In this document: positions 1 through 9,117 of the stretch, piece by piece
How the letters are laid out: every line of letters begins with the position of its first letter
Position numbering within the stretch: position 1 is the first letter of the stretch
Assembly: GCF_008107695.1 (NCBI RefSeq)
Contig: NZ_VIRG01000070.1
Span: 1,426,001 to 1,490,000 of the forward strand
Reading direction: 5' to 3'
Source of the DNA: Stappia sp. BW2
GTDB lineage: Bacteria > Pseudomonadota > Alphaproteobacteria > Rhizobiales > Stappiaceae
Length of the DNA: 64,000 nucleotides
Position numbers and translations under genes: made by a program
The notes under the pieces: model-generated
What the model saw: the letters and a program-made list of their open reading frames with translations, nothing else
Database searches by the model: none
What the model was told of the DNA's origin: nothing

Positions 1-335
1 GCCTGACCGTAAAACAGGACTTCACCTTCTGCGAGAACCGGGTCGTCACCAAAGGCAGACGAACAGTCATTCTTTCCAGGGATATCTTCTGCAGTCAGGA
101 CGGCAACCACACCCGGGGCCGACCTGACCTCGTCAAGATCCGTTGACAGGATCTTGCCTCTGACAGCCTGCCGCGACCAGCCCGGGACTACGTGAAGTGT
201 GCCGACAGGTTCGACCATGTCATCGATATAGGTCGCCGTCCCGGAAACGTGCTTTGCTGCGCTGTCGTGCGGTAACGCCTTGCGGACGTGCTTCAAAGGT
301 GTGTCCAGATCGTTAGGGTCAAGCTGCGCGGTCAT
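1..335 (-). CDS. xdhB: Xanthine dehydrogenase molybdopterin-binding subunit, N-terminal part
   Basis: Partial gene: the ATG is at 333-335 and the frame stays open to the window edge, so only about 111 residues are visible. The translation (MTAQLDPNDLDTPLKHVRKA onward, then HDSAAKHVSGTATYIDDM and ILSTDLDEVRSAPGVVAVLTAEDI) is the typical start of the molybdenum-cofactor subunit of bacterial xanthine dehydrogenase. This subunit oxidises hypoxanthine and xanthine to urate in purine catabolism. The start overlaps the 3' end of xdhA by 17 bases, which implies translational coupling and assembly as one XdhA-XdhB complex. The catalytic part and any xdhC chaperone gene lie outside the window. Confidence 0.9.
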   Translation of the reverse strand, partial: MTAQLDPNDLDTPLKHVRKALPHDSAAKHVSGTATYIDDMVEPVGTLHVVPGWSRQAVRGKILSTDLDEVRSAPGVVAVLTAEDIPGKNDCSSAFGDDPVLAEGEVLFYGQ

Positions 336-1803
336 GGCCTGCCTCCCGCTTCGCAAGCACCCGAACTTCTTCCGGTGCAGTTCCGCTGACCTCCATCAGG
401 GCCTTGGCGAGCAAGGCCCTTGCGGTCTCCATGCGATACTCGGCGCTAGCGCGCATATCCGTCAGGGGTGTGAAGTCTGACAGGAGCGCCTGCATGGCTG
501 CTCCCCATGTGGACGGGTCGTCCAGCGTGGCTCCGTTCAAGGCGGCCTCCGCTCCTGATGCCCGTTTCGGCGTGCCGGCCATGCCGCCAAAGGCGATCCG
601 CGCCTCTGTTATCACGCCCTCCTCGTCCAGCGTCAGCCGGAAAGCGCCCATGACAGAGGAAATATCCTGATCGAAGCGTTTCGTGATCTTGTAGCAGCGG
701 AACGCCTGATTGGCGGAAAGCCGGGGCACGAAAAGACCGGTGACGAATTCTCCCTGCTGACGGTCCTGTTTGCCGTAGTCGACGAAATAGTCCTCAAGCG
801 GCAGGGCTCTGGAGCCATCCGCCGAATGCAGTTCAAGGGTCGTTCCTAGTGCAATCAATGCCGGCGGTGTATCGCCGATCGGCGAGCCGTTGGCGATGTT
901 TCCACCGACTGTTCCCGAGGCGCGCACCTGTTTTGAGCCGATCCGGCGCCAGAGTTCGCCCAGATTCGAGGACAAGCCGGTCATCGCCTCCTCAGTGGCG
1001 GCATAGGTTGCTGTTGCGCCGATGAGAACGCCCGACGGGCTGTCTTCCACACGGTCGAGACCTTCTATCCGGCCAAGCCAGATCATCCTGGGAAGGTCAC
1101 GTAAATGCTTGGTGATCCACAAACCGACATCGGTTGCGCCGGCGACCAGTGTTGCGTTCGGGTGCTGACCATAAAGCGCCGCGAGACCGTCAAGTGATGC
1201 CGGGGCGGAAAAGAAGCAGTCGCTGTCTCCAATGAAGATGTCACTGCTGTCAGACAATTGCCGCAGTTGTTCCCGCGTTTCGTGCGCCCGCCAGGAGAAT
1301 GCATCGTCGGCAGCGTCGAAACAGGCTTCGAGCGCGGCATCTATGATCGGCCGGTAACCTGTGCAACGGCATAAATTTCCCGCAAGCCATTCAGTCACGG
1401 TCTTCCGTGATTTTTCCGCCCCCGCGTCGTGATAGAGCGTGAACATCGTCATGATGAAGCCCGGTGTGCAGAACCCGCATTGGGATCCGTGCATTTCGAC
1501 CATGGCGGCCTGGACGGGGTGGAGCCTTGTGTCCTGCGAAAGATCTTCCACGGTCACCAGCTCAGCGCCGTCAATCATGCCAAGCAACTGGATGCAACTA
1601 TTGACGGGTTGGTAGACCAGCTTGCCATCGACGAGGCGGCCAAGCGCCACGGTGCAGGCGCCGCAATCGCCCTCGCCACAACCTTCCTTCGTACCCGTTT
1701 CGCGGCGGCGCAGGCGCAGGTAATCGAGAACTGTTTCCGTTGGGCCGACATTTCCCAGTTCGACAACCTTGCCACCTTTGAGAAAACGAACCGTATCACG
1801 CAT
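319..1803 (-). CDS. xdhA: Xanthine dehydrogenase small subunit (2Fe-2S and FAD domains)
   Basis: 494 residues. It carries electrons from the molybdenum site in XdhB through two 2Fe-2S clusters to FAD and NAD+. The plant-type ferredoxin cluster is ligated by Cys42, Cys47, Cys50 and Cys70 (CGEGDCGAC). The second cluster is ligated by Cys109, Cys112, Cys145 and Cys147 (CGFCTPG ... CRCTGY). A CO-dehydrogenase-type FAD-binding domain follows from about residue 190 (VAGATDVGLW, ASGTVGGNIANGSPIGDTPP), then the C-terminal CO-dehydrogenase flavoprotein domain. I chose the ATG at 1801-1803 over one eight codons upstream because AAGGAG sits nine bases before it. It overlaps xdhB, so the two are co-translated. 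The upstream 258 bases to the LysR gene probably hold its promoter. Confidence 0.93.
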   Translation of the reverse strand: MRDTVRFLKGGKVVELGNVGPTETVLDYLRLRRRETGTKEGCGEGDCGACTVALGRLVDGKLVYQPVNSCIQLLGMIDGAELVTVEDLSQDTRLHPVQAAMVEMHGSQCGFCTPGFIMTMFTLYHDAGAEKSRKTVTEWLAGNLCRCTGYRPIIDAALEACFDAADDAFSWRAHETREQLRQLSDSSDIFIGDSDCFFSAPASLDGLAALYGQHPNATLVAGATDVGLWITKHLRDLPRMIWLGRIEGLDRVEDSPSGVLIGATATYAATEEAMTGLSSNLGELWRRIGSKQVRASGTVGGNIANGSPIGDTPPALIALGTTLELHSADGSRALPLEDYFVDYGKQDRQQGEFVTGLFVPRLSANQAFRCYKITKRFDQDISSVMGAFRLTLDEEGVITEARIAFGGMAGTPKRASGAEAALNGATLDDPSTWGAAMQALLSDFTPLTDMRASAEYRMETARALLAKALMEVSGTAPEEVRVLAKREAGHDRAA

Positions 1804-2061
1804 GGTGGAGCTCTCCTTCTTCCGCAAAAGGTCGGACGGCGTCCAAAGAGGCTACAAGAAACGAAAGAAAAGCGCATGTGCAGCTTCTCAGTCTGGCGAT
1901 CAGGCGCCCGGCTGAGCTTTCCAAGGCTGGGTTCAGAACCTGCGTTGACAAACGCCCCATCAATTTTCTCCCTTGTGCGGCGCGCTGCCGCAAAACTGTC
2001 ACAAAAAATGTGCCTTAAAAAAACCAGGAACCAAAGCGCTCATTTGAGACCGTAATGATGC

Positions 2062-3012
2062 CTATTTGGCATCAAGTGACGGAAGTTGGTCCTTCAAAGC
2101 GAGCACGGCGTGATCGAAAAACATGCCAGGCGCAAGCGCAAGAGCACGTAGAGACGACGTTACCACACAGAGTCTGTCGGCCTGAAGCGGCGCATCGGAC
2201 AGCGGTTTGAAGATTAGAACACCGTTGGCGAGATCGTCTTCACAGCCAATCATCGTCTGAAAGCCGATCACCTGTTCCTCCCGGGCAAGAGCCCGCATCA
2301 ATCTGAGAGAATTGGCTTCAACATACGTGCGGGACGCTCCGGGGATCCGGCTGCGGACGATGTCGAGGCGCGTGCGGAGCGACAGGCCTTCCGCGGGAAG
2401 CGCGACCGGATATTTCAGGCAGTCCTGCAGACCGAGAGATTTTGCTCCCGCGAGCGGGTGATCCGGACGCATCAGTGCCCCGATGACGAGATCGTGGTGA
2501 AAGGCGATGGTCAGGGTTGAGGTTTCCGGCGGATCGAACGTGAAGCCAACATCCGCTTCCGCAGCCTCCACCTTGCGAGCGGCTTCCTTTGAAGATGAAA
2601 TCGAGACATTCACATGAATGCCGGGATAACTCTTGCGGAATGTGCTGATGACTGCCGGGAGAAGTTTTTCGGCAACGCTTTCCACACTTGCGATAGACAC
2701 CGTCCCGCGGCGCAGTCCTTTCAGCGCGTCGAGTTCGGCAACCGTGCCTTCAAAGTCTGAATAGGTGCGCCGGATATGCGCCAGCAGCAACTCCCCTGCC
2801 TGAGACAGGCGCAAGCGACGGCCGACACGGTCGAACAATTGCAGGCCGAGGGCTTGTTCCAGCCAGAGAACCTGTCTGTTGACGGCAGAGGATGCCACAT
2901 TGAGATCTCGGGAGGCGGCGCGGATCGAGCCAGCGTCGGCGACGGCCAGAAAATAGCGCATCGCCGGGCTGTAGAGATTTCGAGACAGATCCTGTGCTCG
3001 TGCGGACCGCAT
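2062..3012 (-). CDS. LysR-family transcriptional regulator
   Basis: 316 residues. The N-terminal winged helix-turn-helix spans about residues 17-75 (MRYFLAVADAGSIRAASRDL ... VLWLEQALGLQLFDR), followed by a LysR substrate-binding domain to the end. The effector cannot be read from the sequence. It lies 13 bases downstream of a quinone oxidoreductase gene on the same strand and upstream of xdhAB, also on the same strand, so xanthine dehydrogenase is a possible target. That link is inference from position only. The start has a weak ribosome binding site, consistent with coupling to the preceding gene. Confidence 0.85.
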   Translation of the reverse strand: MRSARAQDLSRNLYSPAMRYFLAVADAGSIRAASRDLNVASSAVNRQVLWLEQALGLQLFDRVGRRLRLSQAGELLLAHIRRTYSDFEGTVAELDALKGLRRGTVSIASVESVAEKLLPAVISTFRKSYPGIHVNVSISSSKEAARKVEAAEADVGFTFDPPETSTLTIAFHHDLVIGALMRPDHPLAGAKSLGLQDCLKYPVALPAEGLSLRTRLDIVRSRIPGASRTYVEANSLRLMRALAREEQVIGFQTMIGCEDDLANGVLIFKPLSDAPLQADRLCVVTSSLRALALAPGMFFDHAVLALKDQLPSLDAK

Positions 3013-3025
3013 GAGATTGCCGGCC

Positions 3026-4003
3026 TTACGGGATCAGAACTGTGGTGCCGGTGGTCTTTCGGCCTTCAAGGTCCTGATGCGCCTGCACCGCATCGGCGAG
3101 CCGGTACTCCTGATTGACGCCAATCTTGACGATGCCTTTCTGAACGACATCGAACAATTCTCCAGCGGTCGTTTCCAGCGCTTCGCGAGTTGCAATATAG
3201 CTGAAGAGAGAAGGACGGGTCGCAAATAGCGAGCCTTTCTGGGCGAGAAGGGCCAGGTTGAAGTCGGTGATCGGGCCGGAGGATTGTCCGAAGGTGACCC
3301 ACAGGCCACGCGGTTTCAGGCAATCGAGCGATCCGGGATAGGTGTCCTTGCCGACGCTGTCATAAACGACGTCACAGCCTTTGCCGCTGGTTATGTCCTT
3401 CACCCTGTCGACGAAGTTTTCTGTCCGGTAGTTGATGACGTGGTCGTAGCCATGCGCTTTTGCCAGCTCGACCTTGGCTTCCGAACCAGCGGTGCCGATG
3501 ACGGTCGCGCCAAGGTGCGATGCCCATTGACCGGCAATAAGCCCGACGCCTCCGGCGGCCGCATGGAACAGCAGCGTTGTACCGGGGCCGACGGAATACG
3601 TCTGGCGCAGAAGGTATTGCGCAGTCATGCCCTTCAGCATCATGCCGGCTGCTGTCTTGTCATCGATCCCCTCCGGCAGAACAACGAGACGGTCTGCCGG
3701 GACAAGTCTTTCCTGAGCATAGGAGCCGAGCGGGCCGACATAAGCCACCCGGTCTCCCGGATTGAGGTGTGTCACGCCCTCGCCGACCGTAAGAACAACC
3801 CCTGCCCCTTCATTGCCGGGCGTGAAAGGCACGCCATTGGGCGCTGGATAGAGACCGGACCGGAAATAGGTATCGATGAAATTGAGGCCAACCGCGGTGT
3901 GCCGGATACGTGCCTCGCCTGGGCCGGGTTCACCGACTTCAATGTGTTCCCAACGCATGACATCCGGTCCACCAGTTTCGTGTAGGCAGATTGCTTGAAC
4001 CAT
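3026..4003 (-). CDS. NADPH:quinone oxidoreductase, zinc-independent MDR family
   Basis: 325 residues from the ATG at 4001-4003, the usual length of the Qor family; a longer frame upstream adds 27 residues that do not resemble the family. Visible features are the GroES-like N-terminus (HETGGPDVMRWEHIEVGEPG), the family stretch GLNFIDTYFRSGLYP, and the Rossmann motif AAAGGVGLIAGQWA for NADPH. There are no zinc-binding cysteines, as expected for one- or two-electron quinone reductases acting in the cytoplasm. The substrate is not determinable. The gene ends 13 bases before the LysR regulator, so the two are probably one transcript. Confidence 0.88.
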   Translation of the reverse strand: MVQAICLHETGGPDVMRWEHIEVGEPGPGEARIRHTAVGLNFIDTYFRSGLYPAPNGVPFTPGNEGAGVVLTVGEGVTHLNPGDRVAYVGPLGSYAQERLVPADRLVVLPEGIDDKTAAGMMLKGMTAQYLLRQTYSVGPGTTLLFHAAAGGVGLIAGQWASHLGATVIGTAGSEAKVELAKAHGYDHVINYRTENFVDRVKDITSGKGCDVVYDSVGKDTYPGSLDCLKPRGLWVTFGQSSGPITDFNLALLAQKGSLFATRPSLFSYIATREALETTAGELFDVVQKGIVKIGVNQEYRLADAVQAHQDLEGRKTTGTTVLIP

Positions 4004-4233
4004 GACTTTTACCCCGAAGTGATGGGCCGAGACCGTTTTTGGTCTTGCGGTAATTGATGTTGGCAAGACCATAAATGATTTCAACGCGATCGGGAAAGGT
4101 CATTCAGAAACGGAAATGCCTTTCGGCAATCCGTGGACCGCGTGCTGACCGGGTGCCAGGAGAAATAGCACGGCTCTTCACCGGCGCTAAACGGTGCGCC
4201 GATGCAGACAAAATCTCTCAAGTGTCGAAAAGA

Positions 4234-4950
4234 TCAGTCGACCCTATCCAGCAATTGCTGAACGGCAGAGACCAGAAGCAGGTAAAAGCTGGCTGCCGTG
4301 AACACCCATGCGGCCGGGCCATTGAGCGCCATGCCATCAAGAATGGCGTAGGCGGCCAGTCCCATCCAGAGCAACGTCACCGGCAAGGTGATCATGCGCC
4401 ACCGGCGTACGCGGACAGGATGGACAAAGCGAATGGGAGCAAAAGTCAATGCGCAGCACAAGAGCACGAAGAAGATCGTGAAGGTCTGTGATGGTGACAA
4501 TACCATCAGGCCGAACACTGCCATGTTCCAGCCGGCGGGAAAGCCCTTGAAAGAGCCGTCCGGCGTCTTCATGCCGTTGTCGGCAAAATAGAGAGCGCCG
4601 GTAAACACCACGAGACCGCCGCAAATCCAGTTCCAGGGACTGGACAGCATCAGGCTCCAGGAAAGCGCGAAAGCGGGAAGAAATACGTAGGTGGCGTAGT
4701 CGATCACAAAATCCAGTGACGCACCTGACCAGCGAGGCAGGCGCTCCGCGATCTTGTAGCGGCGAGCCAGGGGACCATCGATACCGTCGACGAAAAAGGC
4801 GAGCCCCAGCCAGGCGAACATTTCGGCCCAGTCTTCCCGGGCACCTGCCAGAAGGGCGATCAGAGCGATTGGAGCGCCAGAAGCCGTCAGGATATGGATC
4901 AGGAACAGAGCGGGCTCGGTCCTCTCTTTGCCTGGTGTGATATCCGCCAC
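4234..4950 (-). CDS. pcs: Phosphatidylcholine synthase
   Basis: 238 residues from a GTG at 4948-4950 preceded by GAGGAAA, which gives the family's usual length; a longer ATG frame adds 35 unrelated residues. The enzyme condenses CDP-diacylglycerol with choline to give phosphatidylcholine and CMP in the inner membrane. This route is typical of rhizobia, Brucella and relatives that meet host or environmental choline. The CDP-alcohol phosphotransferase motif is present with the wide spacing seen in Pcs enzymes: Asp58, Gly59, Ala62, Arg63, Gly76, Asp80 and Asp84. About seven to eight hydrophobic segments follow. It stands alone between the quinone oxidoreductase and a DUF2182 gene. Confidence 0.92.
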   Translation of the reverse strand: MADITPGKERTEPALFLIHILTASGAPIALIALLAGAREDWAEMFAWLGLAFFVDGIDGPLARRYKIAERLPRWSGASLDFVIDYATYVFLPAFALSWSLMLSSPWNWICGGLVVFTGALYFADNGMKTPDGSFKGFPAGWNMAVFGLMVLSPSQTFTIFFVLLCCALTFAPIRFVHPVRVRRWRMITLPVTLLWMGLAAYAILDGMALNGPAAWVFTAASFYLLLVSAVQQLLDRVD

Positions 4951-5134
4951 GGGGTTTCCTCGCTTTTGTGATCCGAACACGACATGTCGGAGCGTTGGCG
5001 TCGTTCTGAGATGTGCACTGCCCGCGATGGGCCTCAGACCCGATGGAGCACACACCTATGCTGACACGATCCTTTATTGCAATCGTATGACAGTGTGAAC
5101 TGAAAAAACAGTCCCAACGCCAATAGCCGTGAAT

Positions 5135-6070
5135 TTAACCTGCCGCGTTTCCCAAAAGGATGAGCGAAACAAGGATGCCTGCCCACACAAGCAGAACGGT
5201 GCCGATTGCCGGTGGCAGGATTTTGCTCGGGAAGGTCTTTTCAACGGCCATCAATGCCCCGAGCAAGGCGATCCAGACGATGTTCATCAACCCGACCGCA
5301 AACATGACGGTCATGACGGCCCAGCAGCAACCAAGGCAAACCCACCCCTGGACCAGCCCTTCCCGTAATCCAGACAAGACGCCGGCGGATGCCTCGTCCG
5401 TGACGAAGACCCAGCGAGGATACCAGCATCGGCTGAGGCAGGCCTTTTTGGCCGGCGTGAATTGGTACAACCCAGCGGCAAGAAGGACGGACGCCGTCAA
5501 GGCCATGCTGGCGGGCGCCATCATGGTCGTCATGGCTCCGGCAACAGACAATGCCCATTGAGCTGCTGTGGCCACAACGGCATACCCAAGCCAAACTGCC
5601 AGGTAACCGACCATGGCGGCGACCACAGGTCTTCCGGGTTGAGCTGTCTTCCCGGGACGGGCCGCGAGCGCGGAATGATAGGCGCGCAGCATCGGCACGG
5701 CCGTTGGCAGCATCATCGCGAGAGCCATCATTGCCCACATGAGGAAGATCTTCGCCAGATCGACAGCTGTCATATCTGTGCCTGGCATGCCGAAGGTCGC
5801 GCTGGTTGGCAGGCAAAGCACGGCAAGTGCGGCTCTTGCTTCTTCCGGCAAACCCGCGAACTGGTTGAAACTGTTGAGAATCACCATGCCGGGCCCGGCT
5901 TCGCTCATGTCCATCACCGGGATCATGTCGGCGACCATCGCAATCAGATACGCCCAGCCACAGGCAGTCAAAAGGGCAACAAGCGCCAGAACAAGTGGCC
6001 AGCCACGCAGGTTCTGCTCCTGAGGAGTGGAACCGGTTTCGTTGGAACGGATGGTGCGCAAACTCGTCAT
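5135..6070 (-). CDS. DUF2182 predicted metal-binding membrane protein
   Basis: 311 residues from the ATG at 6068-6070. About seven hydrophobic segments are visible. The family hallmarks are a Met-rich segment (WAMMALAMMLPTAVPMLRAY) and a Cys/Trp cluster (LSRCWYPRW, then GWVCLGCCWAVMTVMFAVGLMN). In this family such residues are proposed to bind metal, often copper, but no reaction is established. No neighbouring gene supplies a clear context. I chose the internal ATG because the 53 residues before it look non-coding in character. Confidence is high for the family and low for function. Confidence 0.8.
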   Translation of the reverse strand: MTSLRTIRSNETGSTPQEQNLRGWPLVLALVALLTACGWAYLIAMVADMIPVMDMSEAGPGMVILNSFNQFAGLPEEARAALAVLCLPTSATFGMPGTDMTAVDLAKIFLMWAMMALAMMLPTAVPMLRAYHSALAARPGKTAQPGRPVVAAMVGYLAVWLGYAVVATAAQWALSVAGAMTTMMAPASMALTASVLLAAGLYQFTPAKKACLSRCWYPRWVFVTDEASAGVLSGLREGLVQGWVCLGCCWAVMTVMFAVGLMNIVWIALLGALMAVEKTFPSKILPPAIGTVLLVWAGILVSLILLGNAAG

Positions 6071-6249
6071 GGTGGCCGTAAAGCGATGTTTCTCTTGGTT
6101 GCAATCGAGATGTCTTAGAGCATTTTTCCGGTCTGGTGTTTGATTTTGCTCATAACTGGCTGCGGATGCCCTGCGTGTATTCGTCCCGTTGATTTTCGAT
6201 CGGCAAACAGCAATTAAGTCGGTACGCATAAACCAGATGGATTTTCAGC

Positions 6250-7452
6250 ATGTCCAGCAGCCACTCGCCGGAAAAATTCGATATCGCAATCGTCGGCGGA
6301 GGTCCCTCCGGGCGCATCGCCGCTCTTGCGTTGGTTCAGCAGGGCCTTTCCTGCGTTCTGATTGCACCATCGGCGAACCGAGAGGATGGCCGCACCACCG
6401 CATTGTGGCAGCGATCCATAGATCTTCTTCGTGATATTGGCGTCTGGTCGGCTATTGAAGGCAGCGCTGAGGCCTTGAAGAAGATGCGGATGATCGACAG
6501 CACAGGGCGGCTTTTCCGAGCGCCCGAAGTCGTCTTCGACTGCAGCGAACTTGGTTTGGAAGAGTTCGGTTTCAATATCTTGAATAGCGAACTTAATGTA
6601 GTTCTTGAAAAGGCCTGTGCTGCTCAATCCGGTCTTGAGGTGATATCGGACACCGTCAAGACCGCCGAGTTCGGTGATGAGCGGGCCACACTTTTCACAA
6701 GCGGCGGCAGAACAATTTCCGCAAGGCTTGCCGTTGCCGCAGATGGCCGTAGGTCCACACTGCGTGAAGCCGCCGGGATCGAGGTCAAGCGCTGGTCTTA
6801 TCCGCAGGTTGCGGTGGTTCTGAACCTGGAGCACCGTCTTCCGCACCAGCAGATTTCGACAGAGTTTCATGCAGCAACGGGGCCGTTCACTCTGGTACCG
6901 TTGCCCGGCAGGCAATCATCGCTGGTTTGCGTGGAGACTGCGGAAGGTGCAGCAAACCTGTTGGCGATGACCCAGGAGGAGCTGGAAGCGGAGCTTGAGC
7001 GGCGGGCCCATTCAATTCTGGGGAGCTTCAAACTTGCATCTAAACCGCAAAGTTTTCCGCTTGCAGGTCTCACCGCGACGTCTCTCGTGGGGCCGCGCCT
7101 TGCCCTCGTTGGTGAAACCGCTCACGTGTTCCCGCCCATCGGTGCGCAAGGGCTGAATCTCTCCTTGAGAGACATTCGCGATCTGACCACCGTCGTCGCT
7201 GCAGCTACGCGTTCGCACGCAGACATAGGGGCCGCGGCCTTACTCGCCTCTTATGAAAAGAAACGGTTCAGTGATATCCGGTCCCGTACCAACGCGGTTG
7301 ACGTGCTGAACAGATCGCTGTTGACGGAATTCCTGCCGGTTCAGGCTGCGCGAAGCGCCGGTATGTATCTGACCGGCAAGGTCGGGCCGTTGCGTCGCAT
7401 TCTCATGCGGGAAGGCCTGGCGCCGGGAACGGCGTTCCAACTTCACAGATAG
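6250..7452 (+). CDS. UbiH/UbiF/Coq6-family FAD-dependent hydroxylase
   Basis: 400 residues. The N-terminal Rossmann motif VGGGPSGRIAALAL binds FAD. The middle motif AVAADGRRSTLREAAGI and the C-terminal FAD motif GETAHVFPPIGAQGLNLSLR are those of ubiquinone-ring hydroxylases. In alphaproteobacteria such proteins (the UbiL/UbiH group) hydroxylate one or more positions of the ubiquinone ring, using O2 and NADPH. Which position is modified here cannot be said from sequence. It is monocistronic and divergent from the DUF2182 gene, with a 179-base shared upstream region. A different flavin monooxygenase role is possible but less likely. Confidence 0.82.
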   Translation: MSSSHSPEKFDIAIVGGGPSGRIAALALVQQGLSCVLIAPSANREDGRTTALWQRSIDLLRDIGVWSAIEGSAEALKKMRMIDSTGRLFRAPEVVFDCSELGLEEFGFNILNSELNVVLEKACAAQSGLEVISDTVKTAEFGDERATLFTSGGRTISARLAVAADGRRSTLREAAGIEVKRWSYPQVAVVLNLEHRLPHQQISTEFHAATGPFTLVPLPGRQSSLVCVETAEGAANLLAMTQEELEAELERRAHSILGSFKLASKPQSFPLAGLTATSLVGPRLALVGETAHVFPPIGAQGLNLSLRDIRDLTTVVAAATRSHADIGAAALLASYEKKRFSDIRSRTNAVDVLNRSLLTEFLPVQAARSAGMYLTGKVGPLRRILMREGLAPGTAFQLHR

Positions 7453-7471
7453 GGACAAGGGCGCGCTGCGT

Positions 7472-7894
7472 TCAAGCGCGTGGTTTGGCCGCCGTTCGCT
7501 TGGCGGCGTGGTACGTCAGCGCCATGGCAATCATCTGGCGAAGCATGTCCTCGGGCAGTGGCTTTGCCAGACTGAAGTGAACGCTTCTGTCGCCGCCAAA
7601 GACAAGATCCGGGAACATCGCACGCCAATCGGAAACAAGCGACGATTGGCAATTGACGAAAAGAGCAACGTCTCCTGCCCCTGATTTGTCACGGTCGATC
7701 CTGATGGTGGTTCCGGTCTTGGGCCGCTTTGTTACATAGCTGGCCTGACCCCATTTCAGGGTTTCTTCGAGCTCTCCGATATCGTCCCGCTGCGTAGCTG
7801 TGTCTAAGATCATCGCCCTGATCGTCAGCACGCAGTCTCGTATGTCCGATGGAAAGCTTTCAAAAAGTGCCAGAACGTCCGGATTGTCTTTCAC
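7472..7894 (-). CDS. DUF1801 (YdhG-like) domain protein
   Basis: 140 residues from a GTG at 7892-7894 with AGAGG seven bases upstream; an ATG eleven codons earlier is less well placed. The sequence follows the DUF1801 pattern: an N-terminal helical part (VLALFESFPSDIRDCVLTIR), a central ETLKWGQASYV segment, and a C-terminal beta-rich part. The family is small, cytoplasmic and of unknown biochemical role. It is convergent with the hydroxylase gene, with 19 bases between stops. Confidence 0.78.
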   Translation of the reverse strand: MKDNPDVLALFESFPSDIRDCVLTIRAMILDTATQRDDIGELEETLKWGQASYVTKRPKTGTTIRIDRDKSGAGDVALFVNCQSSLVSDWRAMFPDLVFGGDRSVHFSLAKPLPEDMLRQMIAMALTYHAAKRTAAKPRA

Positions 7895-7936
7895 GGAATG
7901 ACCTCTTGATCTCGAACGACCGTTCAATCGGGCAGT

Positions 7937-8893
7937 TTAGCCACCGGTTGGCAGGAACCCACTGGTCAAGGCCCAGATGAAACCGGTCACCGTGATGATC
8001 GACAGGGCAGTTCCGATGAGAACGAAACTCGACGCCCGCTGTACATAGGTTCCATATTGCTGCGCGATGACAAAGACGTTTGTGGCCGGTGGAAGACAGG
8101 ACATCAAGACAGCGGTCGCAATCCAGTTGGGATCAAAGCCTCCCAGCCAGGTCAACAGCAGGAAAATCAGGATCGGGTGCAGCAAGAGCTTCACCCCAAG
8201 TACAATCGGCAGTTCCAGAGGAATCCGGCCGATGGGCCGCAAGGCTATGCTGACACCCATCGCAAACAAGGCACAGGGAGCAGCTGCGTTGCTGAGATAG
8301 CGCAACAGCGTGTCCACTGCTTCCGGTGGCTTGATCTGGAAGGCGGCGGCTATGACCCCGGCAATGGTCGCCAGGATAAAGGGGTGGGTGAAGATCCTGA
8401 TTCCGATCTTCTTCAAGGTTCCGAGGATCGATTCGTCGTCCGTACCGGCCAAAGCCATCATCAGCGGCGCCAGAATGAACATCAGCGCGTTGTCAAAGGC
8501 CAGAATGAGGGCTGTTGGAACAGTCGCCTGTTCGCCCAGAACCGCCAGCGTCAGTCCCGGCCCCATGTAGCCGATGTTGGAATAGGCACCGGCGATGCCC
8601 AGGATTGTGGATTCGCCAATGTTGCCGCGTGTTGCCACAACGCCAATGCAGAAGGAGATCGCAAACACGATGTAGGTCGTGAAGGTCGTTGCAGTGATGT
8701 AGGACGCGTTTGCCAGTTCCTCGATAGGCGTTTCCGACAACAGGCGGAAAAACAGCGCCGGAAGCGCCAGGTAGATTACGAAGAAGTTCATCCAGCTCAG
8801 GCCTGCCTCAGGCAGGTTTTTGATCTTGCCAGCTCCGAAGCCGAGAAGGATCAGCCCGAAAAACGGAAGAGCCAGTGAAATGACATTCTGCAT
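7937..8893 (-). CDS. AEC-family transporter (auxin efflux carrier type)
   Basis: 318 residues with about ten hydrophobic segments split into two five-helix halves, as in the AEC/BASS superfamily (start MQNVISLALPFFGLILLGFG, middle ANIGYMGPGL-like stretch YSNIGYMGPGLTLAVLG). Bacterial members export or import organic acids such as malate or malonate; the substrate here is unknown. It is on the same strand as the DUF1801 gene, 42 bases upstream of it, so the two may share a transcript. Confidence 0.85.
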   Translation of the reverse strand: MQNVISLALPFFGLILLGFGAGKIKNLPEAGLSWMNFFVIYLALPALFFRLLSETPIEELANASYITATTFTTYIVFAISFCIGVVATRGNIGESTILGIAGAYSNIGYMGPGLTLAVLGEQATVPTALILAFDNALMFILAPLMMALAGTDDESILGTLKKIGIRIFTHPFILATIAGVIAAAFQIKPPEAVDTLLRYLSNAAAPCALFAMGVSIALRPIGRIPLELPIVLGVKLLLHPILIFLLLTWLGGFDPNWIATAVLMSCLPPATNVFVIAQQYGTYVQRASSFVLIGTALSIITVTGFIWALTSGFLPTGG

Positions 8894-9117
8894 TCAATTA
8901 CCAAAGATGAAGACGACGCGCTGCACGGCGGTTTGGTGGGTCTCAAGGCGCTTGCATCTTGCGCCTGGCTTGGATATGGACGCGTGACTAGAGGGTCACC
9001 CCGGTGATCCGCATTCCAATCAGGTCTGAAGGCGCATCGCAAGGCCCATTCATTCGGACAAGGTCGGAAGTGCCCTCTTTTCAGGACGGGCGGACAACAT
9101 GAAAGCATTCGGTCGTA